From the NCBI GenBank assembly GCA_030345135.1, contig CP128386.1, positions 5,298,209-5,362,208 of the forward strand: a stretch of 64,000 nt of DNA. The letters run 5' to 3'. This stretch comes from Chitinophagaceae bacterium DXS. Its GTDB lineage: Bacteria; Bacteroidota; Bacteroidia; Chitinophagales; Chitinophagaceae. Position 1 is the stretch's first letter. Each line of letters starts with the position of its first letter. The notes beneath the pieces were generated by a model. It saw nothing but the letters and a program-made list of their open reading frames with translations, was not told the origin of the DNA and ran no database searches. Made by a program: the position numbers and the translations under genes. Positions 18,554 to 28,507 of this stretch are shown one piece after another.

Positions 18554-19267
18554 ATGAGTGTAAGAGGGAATTTTTTGATAGACAACTGGAATTTTAAGCG
18601 TGAGTCAATATTGCAAGACCTGCCATCGAGAGACCTTCAACTTTTGCTTGCACATACTTCTGAGGAAGTATACAAAAAAGGTGAAATTGTATTTCGTGAA
18701 GGCAGTTATCCTTTGGGTATTTTTTATATAGTAGAAGGAAAAGTAAAAAAATACAAAATGGAAAAAGGCGGACGGCAGCGAATAATTTACATCGCTAAGT
18801 CCGGAGAGCTAATTGGATACCACGCAGTCCTATCGAATGATCGCTACTCCGTTGCGGCAGCAACACTTGAAGCAAGCCGTATTATTTTCATCTCCCGCGA
18901 GGATTTTAGTGATGCAATTCAACAATCATCCGTTTTAGCACAAAGGCTGTTGCAGGCCTTAAGCCACGAATTTGCTGTAATGTGCAATAACTTATCCGCT
19001 TTTACCAGCAAGACGGTGCGGCAGAGGCTGGCAATACATTTACTTCTGCTTACTGAAAAGTATAAAACAGACGGCAAGTCAGGACAATCCACAGAAATTT
19101 TAATAGGCAGGGAAGATCTTGCAAGCGTGGTAGGCACTGCCAGGGAAAATGTAATCCGGTTGTTGACAGAGTTTAAAGAAGCAGGAATTTTACAAACAAA
19201 AGGAACAAGGATCACTATTCTTGACATGAGTCAACTGATCGCAATTGCCAGCAGCTGGGTAAAATAG
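18554..19267 (+). CDS. Crp/Fnr family transcriptional regulator
   Basis: The protein has 237 residues. The cyclic-nucleotide-binding-like domain spans about 20-140 (EEVYKKGEIVFREGSYPLGIFYIVEGKVKKYK). It is followed by a dimer helix and a winged helix (IGREDLASVVGTARENVIRLLTEFKEAGIL, about 180-210). The recognition helix ARENVIR keeps the Arg-Glu-x3-Arg pattern that in Crp reads GTGA half-sites, which matches the operator just upstream. The N-terminal Cys cluster of FeS-type FNR is absent (the only Cys is in AVMCNNL), so a 4Fe-4S oxygen sensor is unlikely. The effector is unknown. Autoregulation and control of the gcvH-like operon are inferred from shared sites. Confidence 0.92.
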   Translation: MSVRGNFLIDNWNFKRESILQDLPSRDLQLLLAHTSEEVYKKGEIVFREGSYPLGIFYIVEGKVKKYKMEKGGRQRIIYIAKSGELIGYHAVLSNDRYSVAAATLEASRIIFISREDFSDAIQQSSVLAQRLLQALSHEFAVMCNNLSAFTSKTVRQRLAIHLLLLTEKYKTDGKSGQSTEILIGREDLASVVGTARENVIRLLTEFKEAGILQTKGTRITILDMSQLIAIASSWVK

Positions 19268-19772
19268 CAACCGATGTCCAATCAATACCTAAGGTATAAT
19301 TATTTGCTTTACTTTAACTACTCGTCGATTTCAAAAATCATACAACCGCAAGCGCTTAGCAGAAGCCGGCTTCTACATAAACACAAATGTTTTCCGTCCA
19401 TTCAATTCTTTCAATAAACGTCTACATATAACTTGAACGTGCCGGCTTAATTTGTACCGGATTTATAGTTAGATTGACCCGGAATTATTACACAGTACAA
19501 TGTTTTTGTAGACGAAATAAATTCATCCCCCCGCTCTGTCCCGGGAATTTTGGCCAGGTATCTTCAGTACAAAATGAACGGTGTCGGTGCACGCAAAAAA
19601 GTACAGGCAACCTATGTCACCCATATTTTGCCAGTGGAAGCATAACAAAAAGTCTTACCAGCGCTGAAGAGACATTCAATGCTAAACCCAAAAAATCGTT
19701 CAAAAAATAAGCATATGACTTGCAGGCAATGCCGCAGTTGCTTGTTATAACAGCATAAAATCCCCTTCTAAC
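19268..19772. other. Intergenic stretch, no supported gene
   Basis: Around 19495-19640 one plus frame without a good start reads VFVDEINSSPRSVPGILARY and continues to KVQATYVTHILPVEA-stop. It looks peptide-like, but I recognise nothing in it. It may be a gene remnant. No terminator or promoter motif stands out. Confidence 0.3.
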
Positions 19773-19997
19773 ATGAAACATTTATTACCCCGTATTTTTC
19801 TAAGAACCGACCCGGATTCCAGTACCATTAAAAAAAGAAAGACGGTCATATATACCATGGTAAGTCTTGCATTTTTATTATTGATGTACACCGCAACTTG
19901 CCCGGGAGAATTGAGCGACCTAAAACTACTTTGCATGTCCGTCACAGGATATTTATTATTTGTTACCGCAATCTTTTTTTTGCTAACCGGCAAATGA
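19773..19997 (+). CDS. Small two-helix membrane protein
   Basis: The protein has 74 residues with a plain ATG start (MKHLLPRIFLRTDPDSS). Two hydrophobic segments are clear: TVIYTMVSLAFLLLMYTA (about 24-41) and LLCMSVTGYLLFVTAIFFLL (about 52-71). An opposing minus-strand frame covers the same bases but has worse composition. The family is unknown. Confidence 0.5.
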   Translation: MKHLLPRIFLRTDPDSSTIKKRKTVIYTMVSLAFLLLMYTATCPGELSDLKLLCMSVTGYLLFVTAIFFLLTGK

Positions 19998-20159
19998 GAA
20001 CTGATAAACCAGTAATAAATACTGTAGAACAATCTGAATACAGGCTCATTGTTTGGCACAATCAGCGCTTTCCAAACGCACAGGCAATTCATGGATGAGG
20101 ATACCATCATGAAAAAAAATCACAAACCGTGGCAAGATCCCACAAAAAAATAATTGAAG

Positions 20160-20753
20160 ATGATGCATCGATACAGCCTTTTTGAAAATGAATATTTTAG
20201 TGAGACAATTAGTATAATAAGCAGCTCTAATGTCGATGCACTACAAACCGATGAATTGCTAAGTAATAACGTTATTCTGCTAAATTATCGGGAAGTTAAA
20301 ATCCTGGCTGACATTCAGGATATTTGCAAAGAAAGGGCTAACACCTTTTACAGTATCCTTGCGGGCAGTAAATATATGCGGGTATTAACAAAAGCATTTC
20401 TCCTTAAGATGATCCGTGACTGTTCAAACCTCATCAGGTTCATTAATAAAAAATATTATTGCATACATGAACACTGGCAAAAAACCACACAGGATGAAAC
20501 CTTTAGTCAGTGGACAAAGCTGAGGCCCGCGCCGGATGACATGAAAACGCTCGATATACTCTCATTTTGCGAAAAAGAAGATCTTGCGGTTTTAGATGTT
20601 TATGCAAGATTAATGGATCGACATGACCTAAGCATCGGCTTAAGGAACTTTGTTAATGATCAGCAAGAAAAACTCGGGGAGGAACTTAAATACTTAAAGG
20701 AATTCAAAATACTTTCTTCTTCAAAAATTCTTGACGCCGGCATTGCATCTTAA
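20160..20753 (+). CDS. Hypothetical helical protein, possibly ferritin-like four-helix bundle
   Basis: I choose the ATG at 20160 (the longer frame starts with TTG), giving 197 residues. The C-terminal half (DDMKTLDILSFCEKEDLAVLDVYARLMDRHDLSIGLRNFVNDQQEKL, split by short loops) is amphipathic helix with Glu-Glu-Asp and Tyr spacing that recalls PA2169/DUF2383-type four-helix bundles. The match is weak. The N-terminal half shows helices around ILADIQDICKERANTFYSIL. It is followed by a minus-strand gene, so it is probably monocistronic. Fold is inferred, function unknown. Confidence 0.6.
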   Translation: MMHRYSLFENEYFSETISIISSSNVDALQTDELLSNNVILLNYREVKILADIQDICKERANTFYSILAGSKYMRVLTKAFLLKMIRDCSNLIRFINKKYYCIHEHWQKTTQDETFSQWTKLRPAPDDMKTLDILSFCEKEDLAVLDVYARLMDRHDLSIGLRNFVNDQQEKLGEELKYLKEFKILSSSKILDAGIAS

Positions 20754-20894
20754 TCAGGTTTAACTCATGTAGCCTGCCTGATATCTCCCGGTTTTGTTCA
20801 ATTGTGTGTAAATATTTAACGTTTTAATTTATGTCTTTCATTTTCTCATGACCATCATTGACGTTGACTTAACTGCCGGTCGCGAAAAAAATGA

Positions 20895-21149
20895 CTATCT
20901 ATATGTAATTGTGAATGAAAAACCAAGACTTAATTTTTCAAGAACGGATAAAACCTCATTCACCACGGTTTCTATTGTTTGTGCCTGCCGTTCCAATTCA
21001 ACGTGAAGTGTTGATTTTCCCGGTTCAGAAAACGTGTATATGATTAAACGGTAAAGCTTCGGCGGAAGTCCCTTTTTTATTGCAGACAACGCCTGAATAT
21101 CTGCATTTTTAATGATGATCGTGGTAACAAACAGTGCCATACTTTTCAT
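20895..21149 (-). CDS. Small hypothetical protein
   Basis: The frame is 84 residues from the ATG at 21149; a GTG at 21176 would add nine. After a short hydrophobic start (SMALFVTTIIIKNADI) it is mixed alpha/beta with no recognised motif. A chance frame cannot be excluded. It lies downstream of the M14 peptidase on the same strand. Confidence 0.35.
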   Translation of the reverse strand: MKSMALFVTTIIIKNADIQALSAIKKGLPPKLYRLIIYTFSEPGKSTLHVELERQAQTIETVVNEVLSVLEKLSLGFSFTITYR

Positions 21150-21270
21150 AACCCGTTTTAGGAGGTTAAAAATCACTTTTACAATCCTGCGCTCAAAGTA
21201 TTTAAAGCCCGCCGTGGAAACAACGGGCTTTGTATTTGCTTATGGGAAAATGACAAAAAAACTCCTACGA

Positions 21271-23943
21271 TTATTCAGAACCGAAATTGCCAAAACCACT
21301 GATCAGGTTACCGAAGAAAATAGCGTTCAGCAACAGGCGGTTCGTACCAAGCCAGTAGCTTCTATATGCAGGATCATCTGCAAAAAGTGTGATGGCTCCT
21401 GAACCTTCTGCACTGGTTATAATAGCAGCCGAGTTATTTATTTTAGAGACGCTTTCTTTTGGCGCATATCCGTTTACAAACGCGTCCTTATCATATTGAG
21501 CAACGGTGTTGTATTTGTTTTTAGACGGCAGCAAAATGGTTGATCCGTTTTTGTTCACAAACAAACGGCGACTGTTCACTCCAAACGCGACAGGATGCGT
21601 AGTATCAAGATCAGTCGTAAAAATGGCGCCATTTAACCGCTTTGCACCTTCAACATCCTGCAGGCTAACGTAATCCAATCTTTCAGCAGATAACGCCCGT
21701 TTTGCATTCTGCGTTTCTGTTGAATTAGATACCGGAGACACGGTTGCATTTGCCGGCACATTACGAATTGTGTTGCCACCGCCACGGTTGTTCAGCGAAG
21801 AATCTACATATGCTTTCTCACGGGAAATTTCCTGATTAATGGCCCAGGCGCTGGCATTCTGAAAAGTAATAAGATTGCCACCTTCTCTTACCCAGTCCTT
21901 AATTTTTGCGACAACAGATTTATCCCATTCGCTGTAATTACCGCCAGGCAATATCAGTGTATTGTATTTTTTTAGTGAGATGCGCGAAAAATTATCTGCA
22001 TCAATCTTTACAACCGGCAAGCCCAGTTGTTGGTTCAATAAAAACCAAACTTCACCTGCTTCTTCCGAGTTGATGCCCTGACCAAAAGCCAGTGCAACAG
22101 ATGGTTTTCGTACGCTTTTGATGTTGCTGCTTCCCAGGTCTATACCTTCAGCATTGAAACCTGTAAGCGCAGATGTAAATGATACGCCTGCCAATGATGC
22201 TGCATTATTAAGTGTTCTATACAGGGAATCAGCAGGAATGTCCTGCGCGGCTACCGGTACCACAAGTGCGCCATAACCAAAGGATTTCTTACCACCGGGA
22301 GTGTTTGCCGTAAAAGGCTTAAACGCGGTTTTCACGTTAACACCTCTGTTTAACAGGTAATACAAAGCCTTTGATGCATTGTAATCGCTCCAGCTTAAGA
22401 GATAGGCATAGGAAGCTTGTCCGGCTGCCACCTCGCCTTTCAAGGATGGCAACGCAGTAACAGGTTCTCCTTTAGAGAATGCAGGATTTTTGATCTTGCT
22501 GTATTGCAGGCCATAGGCATGAATGATTGACCATCCGGTGTTATCATAAAATACACTGTCCTTCAGCAAATTTTCTTCAAACAATGAGTGGATGATCCTG
22601 AAATTGGGTTGCGCTGCCGGAACGATATAAGCTTTTCCTTTTTCAAAACTTTTTCCTTCAGCACTTACATTCGCTGTAAGCTCATACACTTTCACGCGAT
22701 GTCTTAATAACAGATCAAGAAATTTGCGGGTAAGTGTTTCATCGCGGCTGTCACCAAAAACATATGCTTTTGCATCGTTTCTCGCAGCCTGTTCCAATGC
22801 GGATTTAAAAAAGTCTTTCTGCAATTTAAACAAGCCTTCTTTCTCCGCTACAGCACCACGCACTGTAGCAAGACCTGTTACAAGATGATTGCGTATCGTA
22901 AATGGAAATGTGAGTATGCCGTTGCTTGTTTCAATATTTAATCCACGGCTGCTGGCTTCTTCAAAAGTAGCGCCTACTCCACCGTAAAATTTGGGATAAG
23001 TAGAACCATAGATCGGTGATAGATTGTCATAGTTCTCTTTGGTGAAATACAATGAACCGATATCATCCAGCGCCTTTGCCTGGTACTTCGCCAGCACTGC
23101 ATTAAAGTCGTACACGCTTTGCGGAATGATCGGGCTCTGATGGCTCTTGGGTGTTGGCTCAAAGTAGTAGGTAGCGTTTGCACCCTGTTCATGAAAATCT
23201 ATCTGCACGTTGGGATACCACTGATGGAAATATTCAATTCTTGCTTTACTTTCTACCTGCGTAAGGCTGAGCCAGTCCCTGTTAAGATTGTTCAGGTAAT
23301 GGTTGCTTCTGCCGCCCGGCCAGATCTCCTGGTGCTCTTTATCGTAGGCATCAGCCACCGGCGGAAAAGATTTGTAGGAATTATACCAGTTGGCGGCCCT
23401 GTCCCTTCCATCAGGGTTTTGAGAAGGATCAACCAGCACCACGGATTCTTTCAACCATTGCTGTGTTTCTTCGCTCTGATTGGCAACCAGGTAATAAGCT
23501 GTCAGCAAACCTGTCTCACCGCTTGAGGTCTCGTTACCATGTACGCTGTAACCTAACCAAACAACTACGGGCACATCTTTCCCCGGCAGCGGTGCTTCCG
23601 GATCAACCAAAGTTGCATGCGCCTGCTTAATATTACTGATTCGTCCGTAGTTATCAGGCGATGTAATTGTGGCAATAATCAGAGGACGTTCTTCGTACGT
23701 TTTGCCAATCACTTCCACGTGGATCTTATTGCTTACACGTGCAAGTTCATTGAAGTATGCTACAATCTGATCATGCCGTGTATAGTGCGTACCGATGGGG
23801 TAACCAAGAAACTGTTCGGGCGTAGGAATTTTCGGATCGAAAGTTCCTGCATTGCGGAAGTAATAATTCTGTTGTGCTGCTGCACGCTCTCCTGCCAATA
23901 ACGCCAGCAGGCCAAGCAACATGATTGAACGAAATGATTTCAT
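21271..23943 (-). CDS. Secreted M14-family zinc carboxypeptidase
   Basis: The protein has 890 residues with a signal peptide ending AAAQQ. The M14 domain spans about 40-400. Zinc ligands are His135 and Glu138 in SVHGNETSSGE and a downstream His in QIDFHEQGA. The substrate-binding SQNPDGRDR and the FEEASSRG segment with the probable catalytic Glu are present. The C-terminal part (from about 610) has a class I glutamine-amidotransferase-like fold (VALAFGQGINSEEAG, then YNTLILPGGNYSEW), common in large Bacteroidota M14 proteins. The gene starts 27 bp after SusD and is the last gene of the SusC-SusD operon. It probably trims peptides or amide conjugates in the periplasm or outer membrane before or after SusCD uptake. 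Confidence 0.92.
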   Translation of the reverse strand: MKSFRSIMLLGLLALLAGERAAAQQNYYFRNAGTFDPKIPTPEQFLGYPIGTHYTRHDQIVAYFNELARVSNKIHVEVIGKTYEERPLIIATITSPDNYGRISNIKQAHATLVDPEAPLPGKDVPVVVWLGYSVHGNETSSGETGLLTAYYLVANQSEETQQWLKESVVLVDPSQNPDGRDRAANWYNSYKSFPPVADAYDKEHQEIWPGGRSNHYLNNLNRDWLSLTQVESKARIEYFHQWYPNVQIDFHEQGANATYYFEPTPKSHQSPIIPQSVYDFNAVLAKYQAKALDDIGSLYFTKENYDNLSPIYGSTYPKFYGGVGATFEEASSRGLNIETSNGILTFPFTIRNHLVTGLATVRGAVAEKEGLFKLQKDFFKSALEQAARNDAKAYVFGDSRDETLTRKFLDLLLRHRVKVYELTANVSAEGKSFEKGKAYIVPAAQPNFRIIHSLFEENLLKDSVFYDNTGWSIIHAYGLQYSKIKNPAFSKGEPVTALPSLKGEVAAGQASYAYLLSWSDYNASKALYYLLNRGVNVKTAFKPFTANTPGGKKSFGYGALVVPVAAQDIPADSLYRTLNNAASLAGVSFTSALTGFNAEGIDLGSSNIKSVRKPSVALAFGQGINSEEAGEVWFLLNQQLGLPVVKIDADNFSRISLKKYNTLILPGGNYSEWDKSVVAKIKDWVREGGNLITFQNASAWAINQEISREKAYVDSSLNNRGGGNTIRNVPANATVSPVSNSTETQNAKRALSAERLDYVSLQDVEGAKRLNGAIFTTDLDTTHPVAFGVNSRRLFVNKNGSTILLPSKNKYNTVAQYDKDAFVNGYAPKESVSKINNSAAIITSAEGSGAITLFADDPAYRSYWLGTNRLLLNAIFFGNLISGFGNFGSE

Positions 23944-23970
23944 GATGGAAATATTGAGTTAGATGAATTT

Positions 23971-25314
23971 TTAGTAGCCGGGGTTTTGTGTTACGTCGGG
24001 GTCAGATAAAATATCCTGGTAAGGAATAGGGAACAGCCAAAAGTCTTTGTTGGTGAGTCCAAGCACCTCTCCTGCCCGTCCTGTTCTCACCAGATCAAAC
24101 CACCTGTGTGCTTCAAAAGCAAATTCTACACTATTCTCATCTTCAATTGCCTGGATAACTTGAGCTTTTGTAACGGCTGTAGATTTGGCAACATCCGCAC
24201 GCTGCCTTACAGCATCAAGATCTTCCAGGGCACCCTGCAGATTGTTTTGCTGTGCCCTTGCCTCAGCACGGATCAGGTACAATTCCGCAATGCGGATCAG
24301 GTAAGCCGGATCCGTACTTGTTGCATAAGTGTTGTACAACACTCCATACACCGAATTGCCGCTTCCTGCAATGAGTGATTTTCTTGCTCCGCCTATATCA
24401 GTATTGTTGAGCTTGTCAACAATACCAGCGGAAGGCTTAAGTGTAAACTGTCCGCCGAAGGAACTGGGATACCAAAGGTTCCAGTAACTGTTCCTGTCAT
24501 TTGCAGAAAATGTAAGCTCAAGCACAGATTCATTGCTAAGAAAAGGAGCCGTAAAAAATGCACCATATGGTTTTACCAGGCTATACTTTGTGTTGCTGAT
24601 CACCTGGCTGGCGTAAGCTTCTGCATCGGCCCATTGCTTGCGGTATAAATGCAGCCTGGCACGCAACGCACGGGCCGTACTTTTTTGCGCGCGGTTCCTT
24701 GTTTTTGCATCTTCCGGTAGTAGCTGTTCTGCCTGAACAAGATCTGCAAGTACCTGGTCGTATGTCTCATCCAGTGTGCTTCGCTTAATACCTTTAAGCG
24801 CACTGAGATCCGTTGTCGGCTTAAGTTGCAATTGTACGCCGCCCCAGCCTCTGCCCAGGTCAAAGTAGCCGATCGCCCTGATAAAATAAGCTTCGCCGAG
24901 AATCTTATTCTTTTCATCGTTTGTCAACAACGGATCGTTGACTGATGGAACAAATGCTATCACACTGTTTGCTGTATTGATCATGCTGTAGATGCCCTGG
25001 TATGCGGCAACAGTGGTTACGTTGTCCGTTGGTATGGCATTCTGATCCAGTTGCAGATACTGACTGAGTGTTCCGTTGAACACAACATTATCTGCAGTAA
25101 TGGTTCCCAGTGTGGGATAGTTGGACGCATAGTAGTTCTGCAGGCCGTCATAAGCCCCAATAATGGCGGCCCTGGCTGTACCTGCGTCTGTAATTGCGGC
25201 TGTGGAAGGAACTGCATTGTTGGGAATTTCAGTCAGGTATTTTTTGCACGACACAAATGCGGATAGCATCCAGAGCATAGCGATACCTTTAATTATTTTA
25301 TTGAGAGGTTTCAT
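23971..25314 (-). CDS. SusD/RagB-like nutrient-binding lipoprotein
   Basis: The protein has 447 residues. The N-terminus MLWMLSAFVSCKKYLTEIPN carries a lipobox with the SCKKYL start typical of SusD. TPR-like helices (EAYFIRAIGYFDLGRGWGGVQL) and the C-terminal RagB block (AYLIRIAELYLIRAEARAQ, then EFAFEAHRWFDLVRTGRA) are all present. The length is on the short side but normal. SusD proteins cap the SusC barrel and bind its ligand at the cell surface. It lies 18 bp after susC. The ligand need not be a sugar; the linked M14 peptidase and the Cys leader upstream point to a peptide or organosulfur ligand (inference). Confidence 0.95.
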   Translation of the reverse strand: MKPLNKIIKGIAMLWMLSAFVSCKKYLTEIPNNAVPSTAAITDAGTARAAIIGAYDGLQNYYASNYPTLGTITADNVVFNGTLSQYLQLDQNAIPTDNVTTVAAYQGIYSMINTANSVIAFVPSVNDPLLTNDEKNKILGEAYFIRAIGYFDLGRGWGGVQLQLKPTTDLSALKGIKRSTLDETYDQVLADLVQAEQLLPEDAKTRNRAQKSTARALRARLHLYRKQWADAEAYASQVISNTKYSLVKPYGAFFTAPFLSNESVLELTFSANDRNSYWNLWYPSSFGGQFTLKPSAGIVDKLNNTDIGGARKSLIAGSGNSVYGVLYNTYATSTDPAYLIRIAELYLIRAEARAQQNNLQGALEDLDAVRQRADVAKSTAVTKAQVIQAIEDENSVEFAFEAHRWFDLVRTGRAGEVLGLTNKDFWLFPIPYQDILSDPDVTQNPGY

Positions 25315-25332
25315 AATTCAGTCTTTTATCAT

Positions 25333-28300
25333 TTAGAAGGATAGGTTAATACCGGCCTGTATAGTTCTTGGTTGCGGAACAGTAGCCCAGTCGTAGCCTG
25401 CAGTATTCTGGTTAGCGCTTTGAGAACTTACTTCAGGATCTAAACCTTTGTATTTGGTGATGGTGAACAGATTGCTGGCCTGCACGTACACACGCAGGTT
25501 CGTGAGCTTAACATTGCGCAGTACGCTGGATGGCAAAGAATAACTTAACGTGATCGTTCTCAAACGGATGAATGACCCATCTTCCAGGTAGCGTGAGCTA
25601 AGGCTTGCAACGCTACCACCGTAGTTATTCGCAGAGCCTCCGTTGATAGTTGGGTCGCCACTGTAGGTCGTCATTCTGGGGATATCTGTTATATCGCCGG
25701 GATGCTGCCATCTCTCCAGTTGTCTTGGCACAAAGCCAATGTTTCTTTGCGTTCCACCATGCACCAAAAAGAAATCATTCATGTTCATGATCTTGTTGCC
25801 CTGCTGGAAATAGAAGAAGAAACCGAGATCGAAATTTTTGTAGGAAAGATTATTTGTTAAACCGCCTGTATATCTTGGTAAGGCATTGCCAACGATCTGC
25901 CTGTCTGCTGAAGTAATGGTACCGCTTTTATCTACATCGTCATATACAGCATTTCCTGTTTCAGGATCTACATACAATTGCTTGTATAATTGGAAGGAAT
26001 TAACGGAGTAGCCTTGACGAAGTATGGAGATATTTCTTCCCGATGCACCAAGTGCAATGTCCGAAGCCAGTTTTTCAATTTTGTTGTTATTGAATGCAAT
26101 ATTGAAATCGGTTGTCCAGCGGAATTCTTTTGTGTTGATATTGTCTGAATGCAGCGTTATTTCAACGCCCTTGTTACGCACCGCGCCATAGTTCTGCAAA
26201 TAAGATGCGAAGCCGGAACGCAATGGAACAGGCACATTCAGCAACAGATCATATGTGTATTTGTTATAGTAGTCAACAATTACATTCAGCTTGTTATTTA
26301 AAATAGCAAACTCAACGCCTACATCAGCCTGTCTTGTCGTTTCCCAGGTAAGATCAGGATTAGCTAATTGCGTTGGTGCATCGCCCGGATTGTCCAGGTA
26401 GTTTGCGCCTGCCGACCATAAGCCCTGCGCTGCATAAGCGCCAATACCGTTCTGGTTACCAGACAATCCAATGCTTCCTCTGAATTTAAGTTCATCAAAC
26501 CAGTTAAGATTCTTTACAAACTCCTCCTGGCTGGCGCGCCATGTTAAACCGCCGGAAGGAAAATATCCCCAGCGATTGTTCACGCCAAATTTAGAAGAAC
26601 CATCAGCCCTTAAACTTCCGTCAATTGTATACTTGTTATCGAACGTATAGCTTGCTTTTCCAAAGAAGGACACAAGTTTTGCTTCAGACCTTGAAGAAGA
26701 ACCTGACCTTGTAGCCGCGGATGAAATAGCAGTGAAATTGTTGCTGGGAAATCCTGTTCCCGTTGCGGTAGTGCCTTCCGTAAGTACACTGTTCAGCGTA
26801 TTTCCGATCAGGGCATTAATGGCATGTTTTCTTCCACTTCCAAACGATTTAATGTAAGTGAGGACCTGTTCGTTGGTAAGTACCTGGTTCTTTGTTTGAT
26901 AAGATGCGGCAGAGCCATTCGTTGCAACACCTGCACTGATCAATGTATTGGCGTAATTATTCTCGTACTCATCTGTACGGTCTACACTCCAGCTGGTGCG
27001 GAATTTTAACTCAGGAAGAATGACATACTCACCATAAATATTACCAATACTGCGCCAGCCAACTGCATTGTTGTTCAGGTTGTTGATGAGCGCAAGATGG
27101 TTGTCAAAGCTGCCATACTTTGCGTACGAACCGTTTGGGTTATAGACAGGCAGATAAGATCTGACAAAGAGAGCGGAGTTAATAACGCCCTGCGGATTGT
27201 TGTCGTTACTACTCACATTGCGCCATGTACGTGTGATATTAATGCTGGTTCCTACTTTTAACCTGCGGCTCAGGTAAGTATCATAATTGAGCCTCGCAGA
27301 ATAACGTTCGAAATTCGATGGCTTTACGATTGATTGTTGTTTCAGATAACCCAGCCCGACATAGTAGGTACTTTTCTCTGAGCCACCCTGCGCAGAAAGC
27401 TCATAGTTACTTGTGTTACCTGTTCTGAACAGGTCATTGATCCTGTCGTACGTTGGCAACGTATCCGCTTTTGGAAAAGGCAGTACGATTGCAGAAGGAT
27501 CCTGGCCGTTATCAATGGCTGTATTATAGGCCGCTTCGTTAGCCAGCAAAGCGGTTTCAGGGCCATTGGTTACCTGAAACTTTTTAGGTGCATTGCTCCA
27601 ACCATGATAAGCATTGATATTAATTTTTGCACTGCTGTTCAGGCGGCCACGTTTGGTTGTTACCAGGATAACACCGTTGGCGCCGAGCGAACCATAAATA
27701 GCTGTTGCATTGGCATCTTTTAAGATCTGGATGCTTTCAATATCATTCGGATTGATATCTGCAAGCGGATTTGATTGCTGCTGATTGCCCATGCTTGTCT
27801 GAACGGGATCTGAACTGCTTACAAAAACGCCATCAATAACATACAAGGGATCTACCGATGCATTGATGGAATTATTACCTCTTACGCGAAAAGTAATACC
27901 ACCGCCAGGTACACCTGAATTGGATGTAACCTGCACGCCTGCAGCCTTACCCTGTAACAGCTGGTTAAACCCAGCAGCGGGAATATCTTTAATACTGCTT
28001 GCATTAACACTCACAATAGAGCCTGCAATAAACTTGCGGCTTTGTGTGCTGTAACCGGTAATAATAACTTCCTCAAGCTGCCGGTTGTCTCTTTTAAGTG
28101 TGATGGATATAATACCGTTTGAAGGCACCGGTATTTCCTGTGTTTCATAGCCTGTGAAGCTCACCAGGATCTTTTTTTCCTTGGAACCTCCTTCCAGTTG
28201 GAAAGAGCCATCCGTTGCACTTAAGACTACTTTTTTGGAGCCTTTCAATTGTACGGTTGCGTTTTCAAGAGGCTGATTGTTTTCACCAAGGATCTTTCCG

Positions 28301-28383
28301 GTGACGGCAGTTTGTGCCATTACCCGGTAACTTAGAAATAGCACAAAAACAAACACAGCACTTCTTTGTAAGAAATGTTTCAT
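25333..28383 (-). CDS. SusC/RagA TonB-linked outer-membrane transporter
   Basis: The protein has 1,016 residues. A signal peptide ends VMAQT. A carboxypeptidase-like regulatory domain (AVTGKILGENNQPLENATVQL) follows at about 25-105, then a TonB-box-like LEEVIITGY. The plug domain has LYVIDGVFV and IESIQILKDANATAIYGSLGANGVI-type sequence, and a beta-barrel ends PRTIQAGINLSF. It is the first structural gene of the susC-susD-M14 operon. A 280-nt leader precedes it, with a palindrome at the predicted transcription start (28648-28662), a 40-codon Cys-ending leader ORF (28508-28630) and a weak hairpin at 28415. It imports its SusD-bound ligand across the outer membrane using TonB energy. Confidence 0.96.
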   Translation of the reverse strand: MKHFLQRSAVFVFVLFLSYRVMAQTAVTGKILGENNQPLENATVQLKGSKKVVLSATDGSFQLEGGSKEKKILVSFTGYETQEIPVPSNGIISITLKRDNRQLEEVIITGYSTQSRKFIAGSIVSVNASSIKDIPAAGFNQLLQGKAAGVQVTSNSGVPGGGITFRVRGNNSINASVDPLYVIDGVFVSSSDPVQTSMGNQQQSNPLADINPNDIESIQILKDANATAIYGSLGANGVILVTTKRGRLNSSAKININAYHGWSNAPKKFQVTNGPETALLANEAAYNTAIDNGQDPSAIVLPFPKADTLPTYDRINDLFRTGNTSNYELSAQGGSEKSTYYVGLGYLKQQSIVKPSNFERYSARLNYDTYLSRRLKVGTSINITRTWRNVSSNDNNPQGVINSALFVRSYLPVYNPNGSYAKYGSFDNHLALINNLNNNAVGWRSIGNIYGEYVILPELKFRTSWSVDRTDEYENNYANTLISAGVATNGSAASYQTKNQVLTNEQVLTYIKSFGSGRKHAINALIGNTLNSVLTEGTTATGTGFPSNNFTAISSAATRSGSSSRSEAKLVSFFGKASYTFDNKYTIDGSLRADGSSKFGVNNRWGYFPSGGLTWRASQEEFVKNLNWFDELKFRGSIGLSGNQNGIGAYAAQGLWSAGANYLDNPGDAPTQLANPDLTWETTRQADVGVEFAILNNKLNVIVDYYNKYTYDLLLNVPVPLRSGFASYLQNYGAVRNKGVEITLHSDNINTKEFRWTTDFNIAFNNNKIEKLASDIALGASGRNISILRQGYSVNSFQLYKQLYVDPETGNAVYDDVDKSGTITSADRQIVGNALPRYTGGLTNNLSYKNFDLGFFFYFQQGNKIMNMNDFFLVHGGTQRNIGFVPRQLERWQHPGDITDIPRMTTYSGDPTINGGSANNYGGSVASLSSRYLEDGSFIRLRTITLSYSLPSSVLRNVKLTNLRVYVQASNLFTITKYKGLDPEVSSQSANQNTAGYDWATVPQPRTIQAGINLSF

Positions 28384-28396
28384 GAATAATGTGTTT

Positions 28397-28434
28397 AAAA
28401 AAATAAATAATTAGTTGATGCAGGGAAACATCAA
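28397..28434 (-). terminator. Candidate attenuator hairpin in the susC leader
   Basis: On the minus strand TTGATG-N8-CATCAA (28434-28415) is followed by CTAATTATTTATTTTTTT. The six-pair stem is weak and the T tract is interrupted. It lies between the Cys-ending leader ORF and the susC start codon, where an attenuator would be expected. Confidence 0.35.
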
Positions 28435-28507
28435 TGAAGTGTTGTGTGGAGCTGTGTTAAACGCTAAAAAATATGAAGGGGTATGAGATGATCTGGTATA
28501 AATTCTA

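Noticed and set aside
19474-19710. Plus-strand 78-codon frame
   Set aside because: Cys/Arg-rich, no start context; a different frame over the same bases looks more peptide-like but lacks a start.
19745-20110. Minus-strand 121-codon frame
   Set aside because: The opposite strand encodes a better small membrane protein with an ATG and two clean hydrophobic helices.
28397-28434. Hairpin before susC as a strong intrinsic terminator
   Set aside because: The stem is short and the T tract interrupted, so I keep it only as a weak attenuator candidate.
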